Virus record (IMG/VR): IMGVR_UViG_3300030103_001056
Location: 1-31,595 of that record
Source: a virus
Strand: one strand, 5' to 3'
DNA length: 31,595 nt
Shown here: piece by piece, positions 7,826 to 15,734 of the stretch
Layout of the letters: the number at the start of each line of letters is the position of its first letter
Position numbering within the stretch: the stretch's first letter is position 1
Position numbers and translations under genes: made by a program
The notes under the pieces: model-generated
Told to the model about the DNA's origin: nothing
Database searches by the model: none
Seen by the model: the letters and a program-made list of their open reading frames with translations, nothing else

Positions 7826-10782
7826 TGTCTGTTGATCCAGTTATTGATGCTATTATATCTCAAAGGTTACAACAGTCCTCACAACGGACAGCATCAACTG
7901 CCGCCCTCCCAACTATAACAGGCGGTTCTTCGTTCTATGATCAACAGACACCTCCTCCAGATACTATGGTGGGTCCAGGACGTAGTATATCTGTACAAGA
8001 TCAGATCCTTGGTCCAGAAGATGAATTTTTACTTGGTCAAACACCAAAGTCTACAGCTCAATTAATGGCTGAATCTGGTATCCTAAACGAAGGATTACCT
8101 ACAGAGCTTAGAGCAAAATTAAGTCTTACAAGTTTATTTGATGAAGAATTAAATAAAAAGAATATAGAATTTAATTTACAAAAATATTTTAAAAATCAAG
8201 GTCTTATTGACGATGGTTATGATTTTGGTCTTCGTATTGGTCCAATAAGTAAAAAGTTAGAATTTAAAGACCCAAGATTCGAAGGTAAATATAATGTAAC
8301 CGATCCTTTTGCTACCTTGCAAAATTTTGGTGATCTTCCTGGAGATATAGCTGATATTTCAGCAGATACTTTACTACCTGTAGCGGCTGAAGTTACAGCT
8401 GGTGTAGGTGCAGCTTTTATTCCAGGAGTAGGTCAAACTGGTTTGCCTTCCATTATAGCTGCTTCAGCTGCAGCTGGTACAAGTTCATTAGCTCGTTTAC
8501 TTTTTGCTAAACAACAAGGGTTATTACCTGAAGAAATTACTAATGAAGTAATTTTAAACCAAGCTCTACAAGAAGCAGGTTGGAGTGCTGGTTTTGGTAT
8601 AGGTGGCGCGGCTGCATTTAAATTATTTAGACCTATTCTTAGAAGTGTAGGTCTTGCTAATCCGAAATTTGATTTTGATATTGATGAAGCTACTTTTCTT
8701 AAGGCTTATGAAAAATATATAAATTCACCTGCTGGTAAAAAAGCGGCTGAAAAAGGTATTACTCCTTCTTCAGCTCAAATATTAGAAGCGGCGTCTAAAG
8801 ATGCAGGGGCGATGGAAGCAGGGGCAATGCAAGCGGCGGCTACTGAATTAGCTGAGCGAGAAGCACGTATTGTAACTTCTCCCTCTAGGGAGACAGCTGA
8901 AGCATTATTAACACCTAGTAGAACAGCCGCGCTTACTGCTGAAAAAGCTGTTAAAGAAGCTACGCAAGAAGCCCCCATGCCAGTCGGTATAGAAGGGCAA
9001 GCTGCTCGTATGGGAGAAGCTGAACGTGCTGCACTAGGACAAAATATACAAGAGCTGGCATCTACTCAATTACAAGTACAAACAGATCAACTTCGTAATG
9101 CTGTCGATATAGAATTGAATAATGCTGATAAAGCTATTAGCGATGCTGTAAATTTACCAACTACAGTTTCTGATGCTACTAACATAGGTAAAGCAGCTCA
9201 AGACGCTATTGCAGATTCATACGAAAACGCTAGTGCGCAAATTGGTAAACAATATGAAGATTTATTTAGGCGTTGGTCAGACTCTACAGGTATTAGTCTT
9301 GATTCTGTACAAGTTGGTAAAGGCGGTATAAAACCAACTGAAGCGGCTCAACTAGCAACTAATTTAAAAAAGACATTACCTGATCGTCCTTTTGCAAGTG
9401 CAGAAGATACAAAGGTTATAAATAAAGTTATAGATTCTTTCGTAATAGATCAAAAAGGTGCAGCGATAAAAGTAAAACCTGTATCGCTCCGTACTATAAA
9501 CGAAAATATACGTGACTTAAGAAGATTAGAACGTAAAGCATATAAGGCTTCTCAACGAGGTGAAGACGCGCCTAGCCCAGAAGTTATTTCAGGAATGGTA
9601 AAGGCGTTAGAAGACGCTCGCGCTAGAGTTTTAAATAGAAAAGACGCACCCGATGGTTTAGCCGATGAACTTAGATCTTTAGATGATGCATTTGCGGAAT
9701 TTTCTACTAAATTTAGGAATACTCAAAAATCTGCAGTAGCACAATTACGAAACGCTAAAAATCCAGAAGCGGCTTGGAATCTATTATTTAGAAAAGATCG
9801 TAATGGAAAAACTGCTGTTTTAGATATAGCTGACGAAATTAGAACTCCTGAAAACGCTAGTTTATATTATGATGTCAGTGCGGCTGTTCGTGATAAATGG
9901 TTAAAGACAGTTGTTAAAAGAGATAGTCGTGGTCAAATAACTAAAGTAGATGTAAACGCTCATAATCGTTTTATAGACGAATATGGTGCAGTTATGGATT
10001 CTTATTTAAGCACTGCGGAAAGAAACGCATTAGGTTCTGCTACAGAATTTTCTGAACAAGTATTACAAATACAAGCTAGACAAAATGCAGCTCTTCAAAA
10101 AATAAATCGTAAATTTGAATTAGCTGGCGGTACTAAAGTAGAACCAGAAACTATTTTTGAAGAAACTTGGAGAAACGATAGGTTTACCAAGTTTAATGAA
10201 GTTCATTTATTGTTACGAGAAACACCTGAACTTTTAGATACTTACAAAGCCTTTGTGTATAAAGACATATGGGATCCTGCAGCAAAAAGAGTTAAAACTA
10301 TTAACGGACGTCAGGTTATGGATCCTGATGCAATGCGTATATATGTAGATAAAAATAAAGATAAATTAAAAACTCTTTTTGGTCCAGACTATATTAATAA
10401 TTTAAATGTTGTTATCGACGCTACTGAAGCGGCTCTTACAGATGTTCCGACACGTGGTGCTAAGAGAGAAGGGAATATGCTAACAGGTCTTATAAGAGGA
10501 TACGTTGGTATGTTTACGCGTCCTGGACGTTTTTTAACAGCATTTAACAAAGTTCGAGGGAATATAAAGGAAGATGCTTTAACCACGGCTCTTGCTAACC
10601 CTAGAGCGATGGCTGAAGCCGCAAAAGCTGCTAGAAAATCTCCTTTATCTTCAGAATTAGAAAAAACTATTGGTCGTATACTACTTGGTAGATACGACTT
10701 TCCTACCGATGCTGACTTAGATGTAGATAAACCTAATTCAGCTAGAGCAATTTTACAGGAACTTGAAGCAGGAAATAGGTGA
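7825..10782 (+). CDS. Very large internal virion/ejection-type protein (985 aa)
   Basis: This is the largest protein in the window, translationally coupled to its upstream neighbour (TAATG). Residues 1-100 are low-complexity and polar; about 185-275 form a hydrophobic Gly/Ala region (AEVTAGVGAAFIPGVGQTG, GWSAGFGIGGAAAFKLF) that could cross or perturb a membrane. The remainder is long charged helix with likely coiled coils (AEREARIVTS..., QNIQELASTQLQVQTDQLR). No transglycosylase or protease motif is visible. Size, hydrophobic patch and position as the last long virion gene before lysis fit the largest podophage ejection protein (T7 gp16 or P22 gp16 analogues); sequence homology is not shown. 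Confidence 0.6.
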   Translation: MSVDPVIDAIISQRLQQSSQRTASTAALPTITGGSSFYDQQTPPPDTMVGPGRSISVQDQILGPEDEFLLGQTPKSTAQLMAESGILNEGLPTELRAKLSLTSLFDEELNKKNIEFNLQKYFKNQGLIDDGYDFGLRIGPISKKLEFKDPRFEGKYNVTDPFATLQNFGDLPGDIADISADTLLPVAAEVTAGVGAAFIPGVGQTGLPSIIAASAAAGTSSLARLLFAKQQGLLPEEITNEVILNQALQEAGWSAGFGIGGAAAFKLFRPILRSVGLANPKFDFDIDEATFLKAYEKYINSPAGKKAAEKGITPSSAQILEAASKDAGAMEAGAMQAAATELAEREARIVTSPSRETAEALLTPSRTAALTAEKAVKEATQEAPMPVGIEGQAARMGEAERAALGQNIQELASTQLQVQTDQLRNAVDIELNNADKAISDAVNLPTTVSDATNIGKAAQDAIADSYENASAQIGKQYEDLFRRWSDSTGISLDSVQVGKGGIKPTEAAQLATNLKKTLPDRPFASAEDTKVINKVIDSFVIDQKGAAIKVKPVSLRTINENIRDLRRLERKAYKASQRGEDAPSPEVISGMVKALEDARARVLNRKDAPDGLADELRSLDDAFAEFSTKFRNTQKSAVAQLRNAKNPEAAWNLLFRKDRNGKTAVLDIADEIRTPENASLYYDVSAAVRDKWLKTVVKRDSRGQITKVDVNAHNRFIDEYGAVMDSYLSTAERNALGSATEFSEQVLQIQARQNAALQKINRKFELAGGTKVEPETIFEETWRNDRFTKFNEVHLLLRETPELLDTYKAFVYKDIWDPAAKRVKTINGRQVMDPDAMRIYVDKNKDKLKTLFGPDYINNLNVVIDATEAALTDVPTRGAKREGNMLTGLIRGYVGMFTRPGRFLTAFNKVRGNIKEDALTTALANPRAMAEAAKAARKSPLSSELEKTIGRILLGRYDFPTDADLDVDKPNSARAILQELEAGNR

Positions 10783-10785
10783 CAT

Positions 10786-11295
10786 ATGGAACCTATATCC
10801 ACTGCCCTTGCTGGATTCGCACTCTTTAAATCTGCTGTCGATGGTATAAAATCAGCAATTAGCACTGCGAACGACGTAGGCGATATTGCTGGTTATATCG
10901 ACAACTTATTTGAAGGCGAAAGCCAAGTACAGAAAAAACGTAATAAAAAGTCTGGTGTAGGTGTAGGGGATCAGTTTGGTATAAAGTCAGTAGCGCAAGA
11001 AATTATAGATGCGAAGCTGGCAAAAGAACAAATGCAGGAAATAGCTTCTATGGTTGACATGCGGTTTGGTCATGGAACATGGGCGGGTATTGTAGCTGAA
11101 CGAGCTAAACGTATACAAGAAGCTAAAGAAGCTGCGGCAGTAGCTAGAAGGGCAGCTGCTAGAAAACAAAAAGAACTAGAAGAAAATATAAAAACAGCTT
11201 TGATTATAGTAGGAGTCATCACAGTAGTAATTGGGTTGTTCTTTATAATGATAGTATCTATGGCAAGAGCACAACAAGAGTTAATGATGTTATGA
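10786..11295 (+). CDS. Membrane-anchored phage protein with C-terminal transmembrane helix
   Basis: This 169-residue protein starts three bases after the previous stop. The N-terminus is amphipathic (ISTALAGFALFKSAVDGIKSAI), residues about 66-135 are a charged helix with HGTWAGIVAERAKRIQEAKEAAAVARRAAARKQKE, and residues about 137-158 form a strong membrane helix (ALIIVGVITVVIGLFFIMIV). I recall the HGTW..IV.ER..RI pattern from marine phages with no assigned function. It leads the lysis/membrane cassette and overlaps the next gene by four bases (ATGA), so it may be a late membrane protein or a minor virion protein; neither can be decided. Confidence 0.6.
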   Translation: MEPISTALAGFALFKSAVDGIKSAISTANDVGDIAGYIDNLFEGESQVQKKRNKKSGVGVGDQFGIKSVAQEIIDAKLAKEQMQEIASMVDMRFGHGTWAGIVAERAKRIQEAKEAAAVARRAAARKQKELEENIKTALIIVGVITVVIGLFFIMIVSMARAQQELMML

Positions 11296-11612
11296 CTCAG
11301 AAAAAATTACAAAAAGATAGTGTATATTCAGAATACGATGAAGATGGTGATGGTATCGTTAGCGATGATGAATTGTCACACATAAAAGCTATAAAAGAGA
11401 CAGAAACAGAGTTAAGAAAGAATTTAGCTCAATTACGAATGGCTCGTTATACTTTGATATTTATGGGATGTTATGCAGTATTTTTGGCTTCTCCTTGGTG
11501 TTCGGCAGAAAAACTACAAGGTTTAGGAGCAGTTACTGATCTTATTTTTCTTAGTGGGGCTGGCATCGTTGGAGCTTATATGGGTACAACAGCATGGATG
11601 TCGAAAAAGTAA
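11292..11612 (+). CDS. EF-hand membrane protein in the lysis cassette
   Basis: This 106-residue protein contains a complete canonical EF-hand loop at residues 16-27 (DEDGDGIVSDDE): Asp at positions 1, 3 and 5, Gly at 6, a hydrophobic residue at 8 and Glu at 12, the usual calcium ligands. A charged helix follows (KAIKETETELRKNLAQLRMAR), then two membrane segments at about 53-69 and 78-98. EF-hands bind Ca2+ in known families; binding here is predicted only. With the loop N-terminal and two helices it could sense cation concentration at the membrane. It overlaps its upstream gene by four bases and is followed immediately by a 56-residue gene. A holin-like role is possible but unproven. Confidence 0.65.
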   Translation: MTQKKLQKDSVYSEYDEDGDGIVSDDELSHIKAIKETETELRKNLAQLRMARYTLIFMGCYAVFLASPWCSAEKLQGLGAVTDLIFLSGAGIVGAYMGTTAWMSKK

Positions 11613-11783
11613 ATGGAAAATATTATAATAGCTGCAATGTTAGCAGCAATGATACATGGTCATGTTACAGGCGGTGAAAAACAAGAGTCTGTAAAGGACG
11701 ATATAAACTGGGAACTTGCTGGTAATTTTAGAACAGAAAGCACTCCTAATACTGTTCAGTGGGTGATAATCACTGATGAGTGA
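11613..11783 (+). CDS. 56-residue small protein with hydrophobic N-terminus
   Basis: ATG directly follows the TAA of the EF-hand gene, and the frame runs to TGA at 11781-11783, overlapping the next gene's ATG at 11776 by eight bases. The N-terminus (MENIIIAAMLAAMIHGHVTGG) looks like a short signal or membrane segment; the rest is polar and ends VQWVIITDE. It was found by reading the gap between larger frames; there is no other gene in that gap and the junctions are typical of this operon. No family is recognised. The ribosome site is weak (GAAAAAG), so expression may depend on coupling. Confidence 0.5.
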   Translation: MENIIIAAMLAAMIHGHVTGGEKQESVKDDINWELAGNFRTESTPNTVQWVIITDE

Positions 11784-12018
11784 GGTCCACCATACAGTTG
11801 AAACTTTATTTATACTTGTTATAAGTATGTGGGGTTTTGATGGTAATGAGTGGCAATATATTGGTAATCAAGTTTCTTTACAACAACCTATGACAGAGGC
11901 TCAATGTATATATTTGATTGATGAAAAAATGTGGAAAGCCACATATAATAATCAATATTATAAAATGGTCGCACATTGTTTTCCTACAGATTGTGCAGGA
12001 AAGGACAAGTGTGATTGA
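11776..12018 (+). CDS. Small secreted or membrane-tethered cysteine-containing protein
   Basis: This 80-residue protein has an N-terminal hydrophobic segment (TLFILVISMWGF) and then a compact polar domain with four Cys (residues 43, 67, 72 and 78), aromatic residues (NEWQYIGNQVSLQQPM, YNNQYYKMVAHCF) and a Cys/Lys-rich end. This suggests export to the periplasm with disulfides. I recall similar short W.YIGNQ..QC proteins in marine phage genomes without function. It overlaps the genes on both sides and lies between a membrane protein and a spanin-like candidate. A lysis-accessory or superinfection role is possible but not shown. Confidence 0.55.
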   Translation: MSEVHHTVETLFILVISMWGFDGNEWQYIGNQVSLQQPMTEAQCIYLIDEKMWKATYNNQYYKMVAHCFPTDCAGKDKCD

Positions 12019-12410
12019 TGCCAAAACTGAATGAAAATACTGAACTAAGTATGCCCATACGCAACTTGATTGCGTTGCTTATCGCTGCAACTGTTGGCAC
12101 ATGGGCTTACTTTGGAGTTATCGAACGTCTTAACACCACCGAGAACAAGTTGATTTTGATGGAAACAGATTTGGGGATGAATACAGAGTTCCGTATTAAA
12201 TGGCCGCGTGGCGAAATGGGGAGCTTGCCAGCTGATAGCGAACAGTTTATGATGATCGAACATTTGTCTAGTGAATTAGAAAAGTTGGCAGAAAATATAG
12301 AATCAGGTAATGCGCCACATGACCAGCAGCAGAAGCTAGTCTTAGAGTTTTATGATAGGCGATTGACAAAAATTGAAGACAATATTGAAAAGTTGGTGAA
12401 TCAAGAATGA
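12018..12410 (+). CDS. Single-pass membrane protein with C-terminal coiled coil (spanin-like candidate)
   Basis: I choose ATG 12018, which overlaps the previous TGA (TGATG), over an in-frame TTG at 12015. The 130-residue product has one membrane helix at about 16-34 (NLIALLIAATVGTWAYFGV), a middle domain with EFRIKWPRGEMGSLPADSEQFMMIE, and a C-terminal charged helix (EFYDRRLTKIEDNIEKLVNQE). An N-terminal membrane anchor followed by a periplasmic coiled coil is the layout of an inner-membrane spanin, and it stands just upstream of holin and lysozyme. No outer-membrane partner with a lipobox is obvious, so the call is tentative. The middle motif is one I recall as conserved in marine phages. 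Confidence 0.55.
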   Translation: MPKLNENTELSMPIRNLIALLIAATVGTWAYFGVIERLNTTENKLILMETDLGMNTEFRIKWPRGEMGSLPADSEQFMMIEHLSSELEKLAENIESGNAPHDQQQKLVLEFYDRRLTKIEDNIEKLVNQE

Positions 12411-12619
12411 TAGAGATGACTTTTGTTTTGTTACTTATGATAGGTGAAGAGCGAGTTGAGTACACGCCATATAAAAACCTTTCCGAGTGCCTGAACATAC
12501 GTCGTAAGATAAAACGGAATGTCGGACATACTACGGACTTTGACAAGAAGTGGTCATGTAAGCAACTAAAAGTGAGACTTGAGGCTGGAGAGATTTTAGA
12601 AATCTTGGAGGACGAATGA
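12407..12619 (+). CDS. Small protein with short hydrophobic N-terminus, lysis cassette
   Basis: This 70-residue protein starts within the previous stop (ATGA overlap) and ends overlapping the next gene. The first 13 residues are hydrophobic (MIEMTFVLLLMIG); the rest is polar and basic with two Cys (ECLNIRRKIKRN and WSCKQLKV) and an acidic end (LEILEDE). The layout resembles the 80-residue gene upstream: short export-like segment, then a small domain with Cys and Trp. No family assignment is possible. An exported accessory factor for lysis is a guess. Confidence 0.5.
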   Translation: MIEMTFVLLLMIGEERVEYTPYKNLSECLNIRRKIKRNVGHTTDFDKKWSCKQLKVRLEAGEILEILEDE

Positions 12620-12993
12620 TACAAGCATTAATTGGACCAATCGCTAATTTAGCTGGCTCTTTTATGGAGTCTAAAATAGAGCAGACTAAAGCCAAAGGTA
12701 GAGTCGCTCAGGCTAAAGCAGAAGCAGAAGCAGAAGTTATGAAAGTAGCTGCCACTCACGAAGCTGGGTGGGAGAAGATTATGGCACAAGCTAGTGATAA
12801 CAGCTGGAAAGATGAAGCATGGACAATACTGTTCATTATCATTATAGCTATGTGTTTTATTCCATTTACACAGCCTTATGTTGATGCAGGATTTGCAGCA
12901 TTATCTCGTACCCCTGAATGGTTTCAGTGGGCTATGTATGCCTCAATTGGTGCATCCTTCGGTATTCGTGGTATTAAAGGATTTAAAAAATGA
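12616..12993 (+). CDS. Holin of the 3-TM (GTA_holin_3TM-like) family
   Basis: This 125-residue protein has an N-terminal hydrophobic helix (ALIGPIANLAGSFM), an Ala/Lys/Glu-rich helix (KIEQTKAKGRVAQAKAEAEAEVMKVAA), the segment NSWKDEAWT, and two strong membrane helices at about 69-87 and 101-120. The order helix, charged helix, W-K-D-E, two membrane segments matches the holin family first noted in gene transfer agents (Holin of 3TMs). Holins collect in the inner membrane and trigger release of endolysin. The next gene, a lysozyme, overlaps its stop by four bases, giving the classic holin-endolysin pair. Confidence 0.75.
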   Translation: MIQALIGPIANLAGSFMESKIEQTKAKGRVAQAKAEAEAEVMKVAATHEAGWEKIMAQASDNSWKDEAWTILFIIIIAMCFIPFTQPYVDAGFAALSRTPEWFQWAMYASIGASFGIRGIKGFKK

Positions 12994-13436
12994 ATAAAGA
13001 TAAAATTAGAGAAGAAATAGCCGAAGATGAGGGGTGTAAATATGAAATCTATTTAGATCACCTCGGTCTTCCAACCTGTGGTATCGGACATCTTATTACC
13101 GAAAACGATGAGGAGCATGGTAAACCTGTAGGCACTGTTGTCGAACAAGATCGTGTACAAAATCTTTTTGCTTTAGATATGGCAGTAACTCTTGACGAAT
13201 GCAAAGTGTTATACCCAGACTTTGATGATTTACCAGAAGAAGCTCAACATATTATTTGTAATATGATGTTTAATATGGGCAGACCTAGACTTAGCAAATT
13301 TAAAGGTATGAAAGCTGGTGTCGATGCTCGCGATTGGGATAAGGCCGCAGATGAAATGGTGGACTCACGTTGGTATACGCAAGTCCCCAATAGAGCTAGG
13401 CGGCTGGTGGATCGTATGAGGGCTTTGGCTGAATAG
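12990..13436 (+). CDS. Endolysin, T4-type lysozyme (glycoside hydrolase family 24)
   Basis: This 148-residue enzyme aligns with T4 lysozyme over the catalytic region: EDEGCKYEIYLDHLGLPTCGIGH corresponds to T4 [22 protein letters not shown], so Glu14, Asp23 and Thr29 occupy the positions of the E11-D20-T26 triad. The C-terminal RWYTQVPNRARRLVDRM matches T4 WYNQTPNRAKRVITTF. It hydrolyses the MurNAc-GlcNAc bond of peptidoglycan. There is no signal peptide or SAR segment, so it should need the adjacent holin for access. Length is typical (T4: 164). Its last 41 bases are antisense to the HTH gene on the other strand. Confidence 0.93.
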   Translation: MNKDKIREEIAEDEGCKYEIYLDHLGLPTCGIGHLITENDEEHGKPVGTVVEQDRVQNLFALDMAVTLDECKVLYPDFDDLPEEAQHIICNMMFNMGRPRLSKFKGMKAGVDARDWDKAADEMVDSRWYTQVPNRARRLVDRMRALAE

Positions 13437-13614
13437 TCAACTCGTACCCCATTGTTTCTAATACTTTATTGAAGTTAGACAAGGTCGGCTGTCTTTGTCT
13501 AGCTTCCCAAGTATATACAGTAATTACACTAACTCCTGTATCGTCAGTAACTTGTTTTTGACTTAATCCAGACTTTTTTCTTATCGTTTTAAATTCATCA
13601 ATTAAATCAGCCAT
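13396..13614 (-). CDS. XRE/Cro-C1-type HTH DNA-binding protein
   Basis: On the minus strand I take ATG at 13614 (72 residues); an in-frame TTG at 13623 would add three residues. Residues about 18-40 form a clear helix-turn-helix (LSQKQVTDDTGVSVITVYTWEAR), with LSQKQV and V..YTWE.r typical of the XRE family, and the domain is preceded by DEFKTIRKKSG. It is about the size of a lone XRE domain plus a short Pro-rich tail (KPSYDPPAA). It overlaps the SNF2 helicase end by 13 bases, so both are probably one transcript. A repressor of its own operon is the expected role; possible operators are the ATACT..AGTAT repeats upstream of the helicase. Confidence 0.8.
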   Translation of the reverse strand: MADLIDEFKTIRKKSGLSQKQVTDDTGVSVITVYTWEARQRQPTLSNFNKVLETMGYELTIQPKPSYDPPAA

Positions 13615-15047
13615 TTTTTCCAATCTTCTCCAAGAACTTGTGTTGCTATATTTATCTTTTTACGCAAAGCAGTAACAATCTTTTCGTCTACTGTTTTTTC
13701 AGCAACTAGATCAATATATGTCACAGACGAAGTTTGTCCTATCCTGTGCGCTCTATCCTCGGATTGCAACCTTACTTCAAGATCATAATTATTACTATAA
13801 TAAATTACAGTATTTGCTGCAGTAAGCGTGAGACCATATCCACCAGTTCTAGGCTGTCCTACAAAGAATTTTAAACTATCGTCTTCTTGGAATCTGTTTA
13901 CTATGTCTTGTCTCTCTTCTCCAGGAGTGTCTCCAAAGTAAGACGCTACAGCTTCAGAACCATAGACCTTTGCTATTTCACTTTCTATCTGCATTATATC
14001 GTGTCTATAGTTAGCCCAGATAATCGCTTTACCATTAACCTCTTCAAGAATAGACATGAGTTCAGATAATCTATTATTCTTTATTTCTATAGTTAGTCCG
14101 TCATCTGTATTAACAAACCCACAACTAACTTGATGCAGTCTTAATAATTGTGTAATAACGGCATTAGCAGATACCATCTCCAGCCCATCTAAAATAGCAA
14201 CTGCTGTTTTCTTTAGCTGATTGTATATTTTCTTTTGTTCGGGCGTTAATTCTATAGACCTCTTAATATAATTTTTGTCAGGTAGATCTAAGCATTCATC
14301 TTTCGTAACTCTGTACGAAAAAGGTTGTATTGATTGTGTTAGTTCGTCCAAGTTTCTAAATCCTAATATCTGTTGATAACTATGCGACCCTGTCGTTCTT
14401 CTGACCATGTCAGCGTATCTACTACAAAAAGCGTAATACGATCTAAACCCTAAAAGCTCTTCATCTAAAAACAAGAACTGAGAGTATAGATCTAACGGAG
14501 ATTTAGTTATCGGAGAACCTGTTAATATTCTTTTATACTTAGCAAGTTTAGAAACTCGTACTGCGGCCTTGGTTCTTTTGGCCTTGTGGTTTTTAATAAC
14601 TGTAGATTCATCTATTGCAACCAAAGTTTTACCTTGGTGACTTTTAATAAACTTACTTGCAACCTCTTCTGCTTTGCCAACTGACAACGCTTCTATATTC
14701 ATTACGAGAACATGAAGATCGAAGTTTGGCGACCATATAGCTCTTATAGAGTCTTTATGAGCTACAGTAAGAGGAGACGCCCAGTATGCTGTATTACACT
14801 CTATATGGTCAGGCATATGAGCTGGGATCTCTTTACCAACCCAGTTTTTGTAAACTCCTTTGGGAGCGAATATAACAGCTGAATCTATTTTGCCAGAATC
14901 ATAAAGAGCTGATATAGTATCTATCAACACTTTCGATTTACCTGTACCCATGTCCATCAATAAGGCGTATTCTTCTTTTTGCCAAGAAGCCTCTAAAGCC
15001 TGTAATTGATGTTCATAGGGTTTCGTCTTAAATTTAAAACCACCCAT
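13602..15047 (-). CDS. SNF2-family SF2 helicase/ATPase
   Basis: This 481-residue protein shows the SF2 helicase motifs in order: Q-like YEHQLQALEA, Walker A MDMGTGKSK (31-39), motif Ia IFAPKGVYKNW, Walker B AIDEST (145-149; DEAH variant), motif III LTGSP (176-180), GYGLTLTAANTVIYY, and motif VI EDRAHRIGQ near residue 435. RAHRIGQ and the spacing are typical of SNF2 proteins, which use ATP to translocate on double-stranded DNA. Phage members are commonly found in replication regions. The ribosome site is AGGAGAAAG just before the start (minus strand). It reads opposite to all flanking genes and is transcribed towards the lysis genes; a role in replication or recombination is inferred. Confidence 0.93.
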   Translation of the reverse strand: MGGFKFKTKPYEHQLQALEASWQKEEYALLMDMGTGKSKVLIDTISALYDSGKIDSAVIFAPKGVYKNWVGKEIPAHMPDHIECNTAYWASPLTVAHKDSIRAIWSPNFDLHVLVMNIEALSVGKAEEVASKFIKSHQGKTLVAIDESTVIKNHKAKRTKAAVRVSKLAKYKRILTGSPITKSPLDLYSQFLFLDEELLGFRSYYAFCSRYADMVRRTTGSHSYQQILGFRNLDELTQSIQPFSYRVTKDECLDLPDKNYIKRSIELTPEQKKIYNQLKKTAVAILDGLEMVSANAVITQLLRLHQVSCGFVNTDDGLTIEIKNNRLSELMSILEEVNGKAIIWANYRHDIMQIESEIAKVYGSEAVASYFGDTPGEERQDIVNRFQEDDSLKFFVGQPRTGGYGLTLTAANTVIYYSNNYDLEVRLQSEDRAHRIGQTSSVTYIDLVAEKTVDEKIVTALRKKINIATQVLGEDWKKWLI

Positions 15048-15122
15048 TACTTTCTCCTAGCTTTCTACAGTTAGTTATACTAAAGTATGCGAGCTTGGTA
15101 AAGCTAAGAAAGGAAGAAAGTA
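15048..15122. promoter_or_regulatory. Divergent promoter region with TTATACTA..AGTAT repeat
   Basis: The 75-nt gap separates the leftward helicase operon from the rightward nucleotidase gene, so it must carry start signals for both. At 15075-15090 lies TTATACTAAAGTATGC, an inverted repeat (ATACT/AGTAT) that matches 13 of 16 bases of the perfect palindrome at 31061-31076. It could contain a -10 element (TATACT) or an operator. Ribosome sites AGGAGAAAG (leftward) and AGGAAGAAAG (rightward) flank it. I could not assign convincing -35 elements. Confidence 0.45.
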
Positions 15123-15734
15123 ATGAACTATTCTCGTAGCGAGGCACTATATAATCACCGCATGGCAGGACGTATTCGTAGGTTACATATAAAACCTATG
15201 AATGGAGATGAGCAAAATATAGCAGCTCATAGTTGGGGCGTAGCCATGATTTTATTAGACCTTTTTCCAGCGGTATCTAGAAGTTGTTTAATATATGCAC
15301 TTCGTCATGATGTTCCAGAAATAGTTACAGGTGATATTCCTGCTAATGTAAAATGGGAGCATCCTGGTCTTCAAAATACTTTAGAATTTATAGAGGAAGG
15401 GTTTTTAAATAAAATGGGTTGGCCTACGGAAAGTAAAAAACACGGAGTTCCGCATTTAACAGGGTCAGAAAATTGGCATAACGAAAGACTTTATATAAGA
15501 ATAGCGGATCGTGTAGAGCTTTTATTTTATTGTTTAGAACAAATTTACATGGGTAATTTGTTATTGATGGATGTTTTTAAAAATGCTCGTGATAAATTAA
15601 AAGATCATTTAGAGCTGATCGATCCTTCACAATCAATGGATGTGCATAAATATATAAAGGGCTATAGTGATTTTCTAGCAGAAAAGTTTCCTAAAGATCA
15701 TCCAGTGCCTCGCGACGTCTTATCTATCTCATAA
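15123..15734 (+). CDS. HD-domain 5'-deoxynucleotidase (YfbR-like)
   Basis: This 203-residue protein has the YfbR pattern: RIRRLHIKP, EQNIAAHSWGVA (His36), LRHDVPEIVTGDIP (His62-Asp63, Glu66, Asp71) and IADRVELL (Asp129). These are the HD metal ligands and the GDIP substrate motif of enzymes that dephosphorylate deoxyribonucleoside 5'-monophosphates. Length matches E. coli YfbR (199 residues). The start follows AGGAAGAAAGTA. It is the first gene of the rightward replication block. In this phage it may scavenge host dNMPs or remove ordinary dTMP to favour modified nucleotides; the latter is inference from the downstream modification genes. No other annotation fits as well. Confidence 0.85.
   Translation: MNYSRSEALYNHRMAGRIRRLHIKPMNGDEQNIAAHSWGVAMILLDLFPAVSRSCLIYALRHDVPEIVTGDIPANVKWEHPGLQNTLEFIEEGFLNKMGWPTESKKHGVPHLTGSENWHNERLYIRIADRVELLFYCLEQIYMGNLLLMDVFKNARDKLKDHLELIDPSQSMDVHKYIKGYSDFLAEKFPKDHPVPRDVLSIS

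Noticed and set aside
10389-10865. 158-residue minus-strand frame
   Set aside because: It lies fully opposite the end of the 985-residue gene and the next gene, has no ribosome site and no recognisable motif; a shadow.
12268-12624. 118-residue minus-strand frame in the lysis cassette
   Set aside because: It is antisense to two coupled plus-strand genes with good start signals, is Ser/His/Phe-rich and has no ribosome site.
13602-15047. SNF2 helicase as a restriction or defence component
   Set aside because: There is no nuclease, methylase or specificity gene beside it; phages commonly carry lone SNF2 helicases near replication genes.
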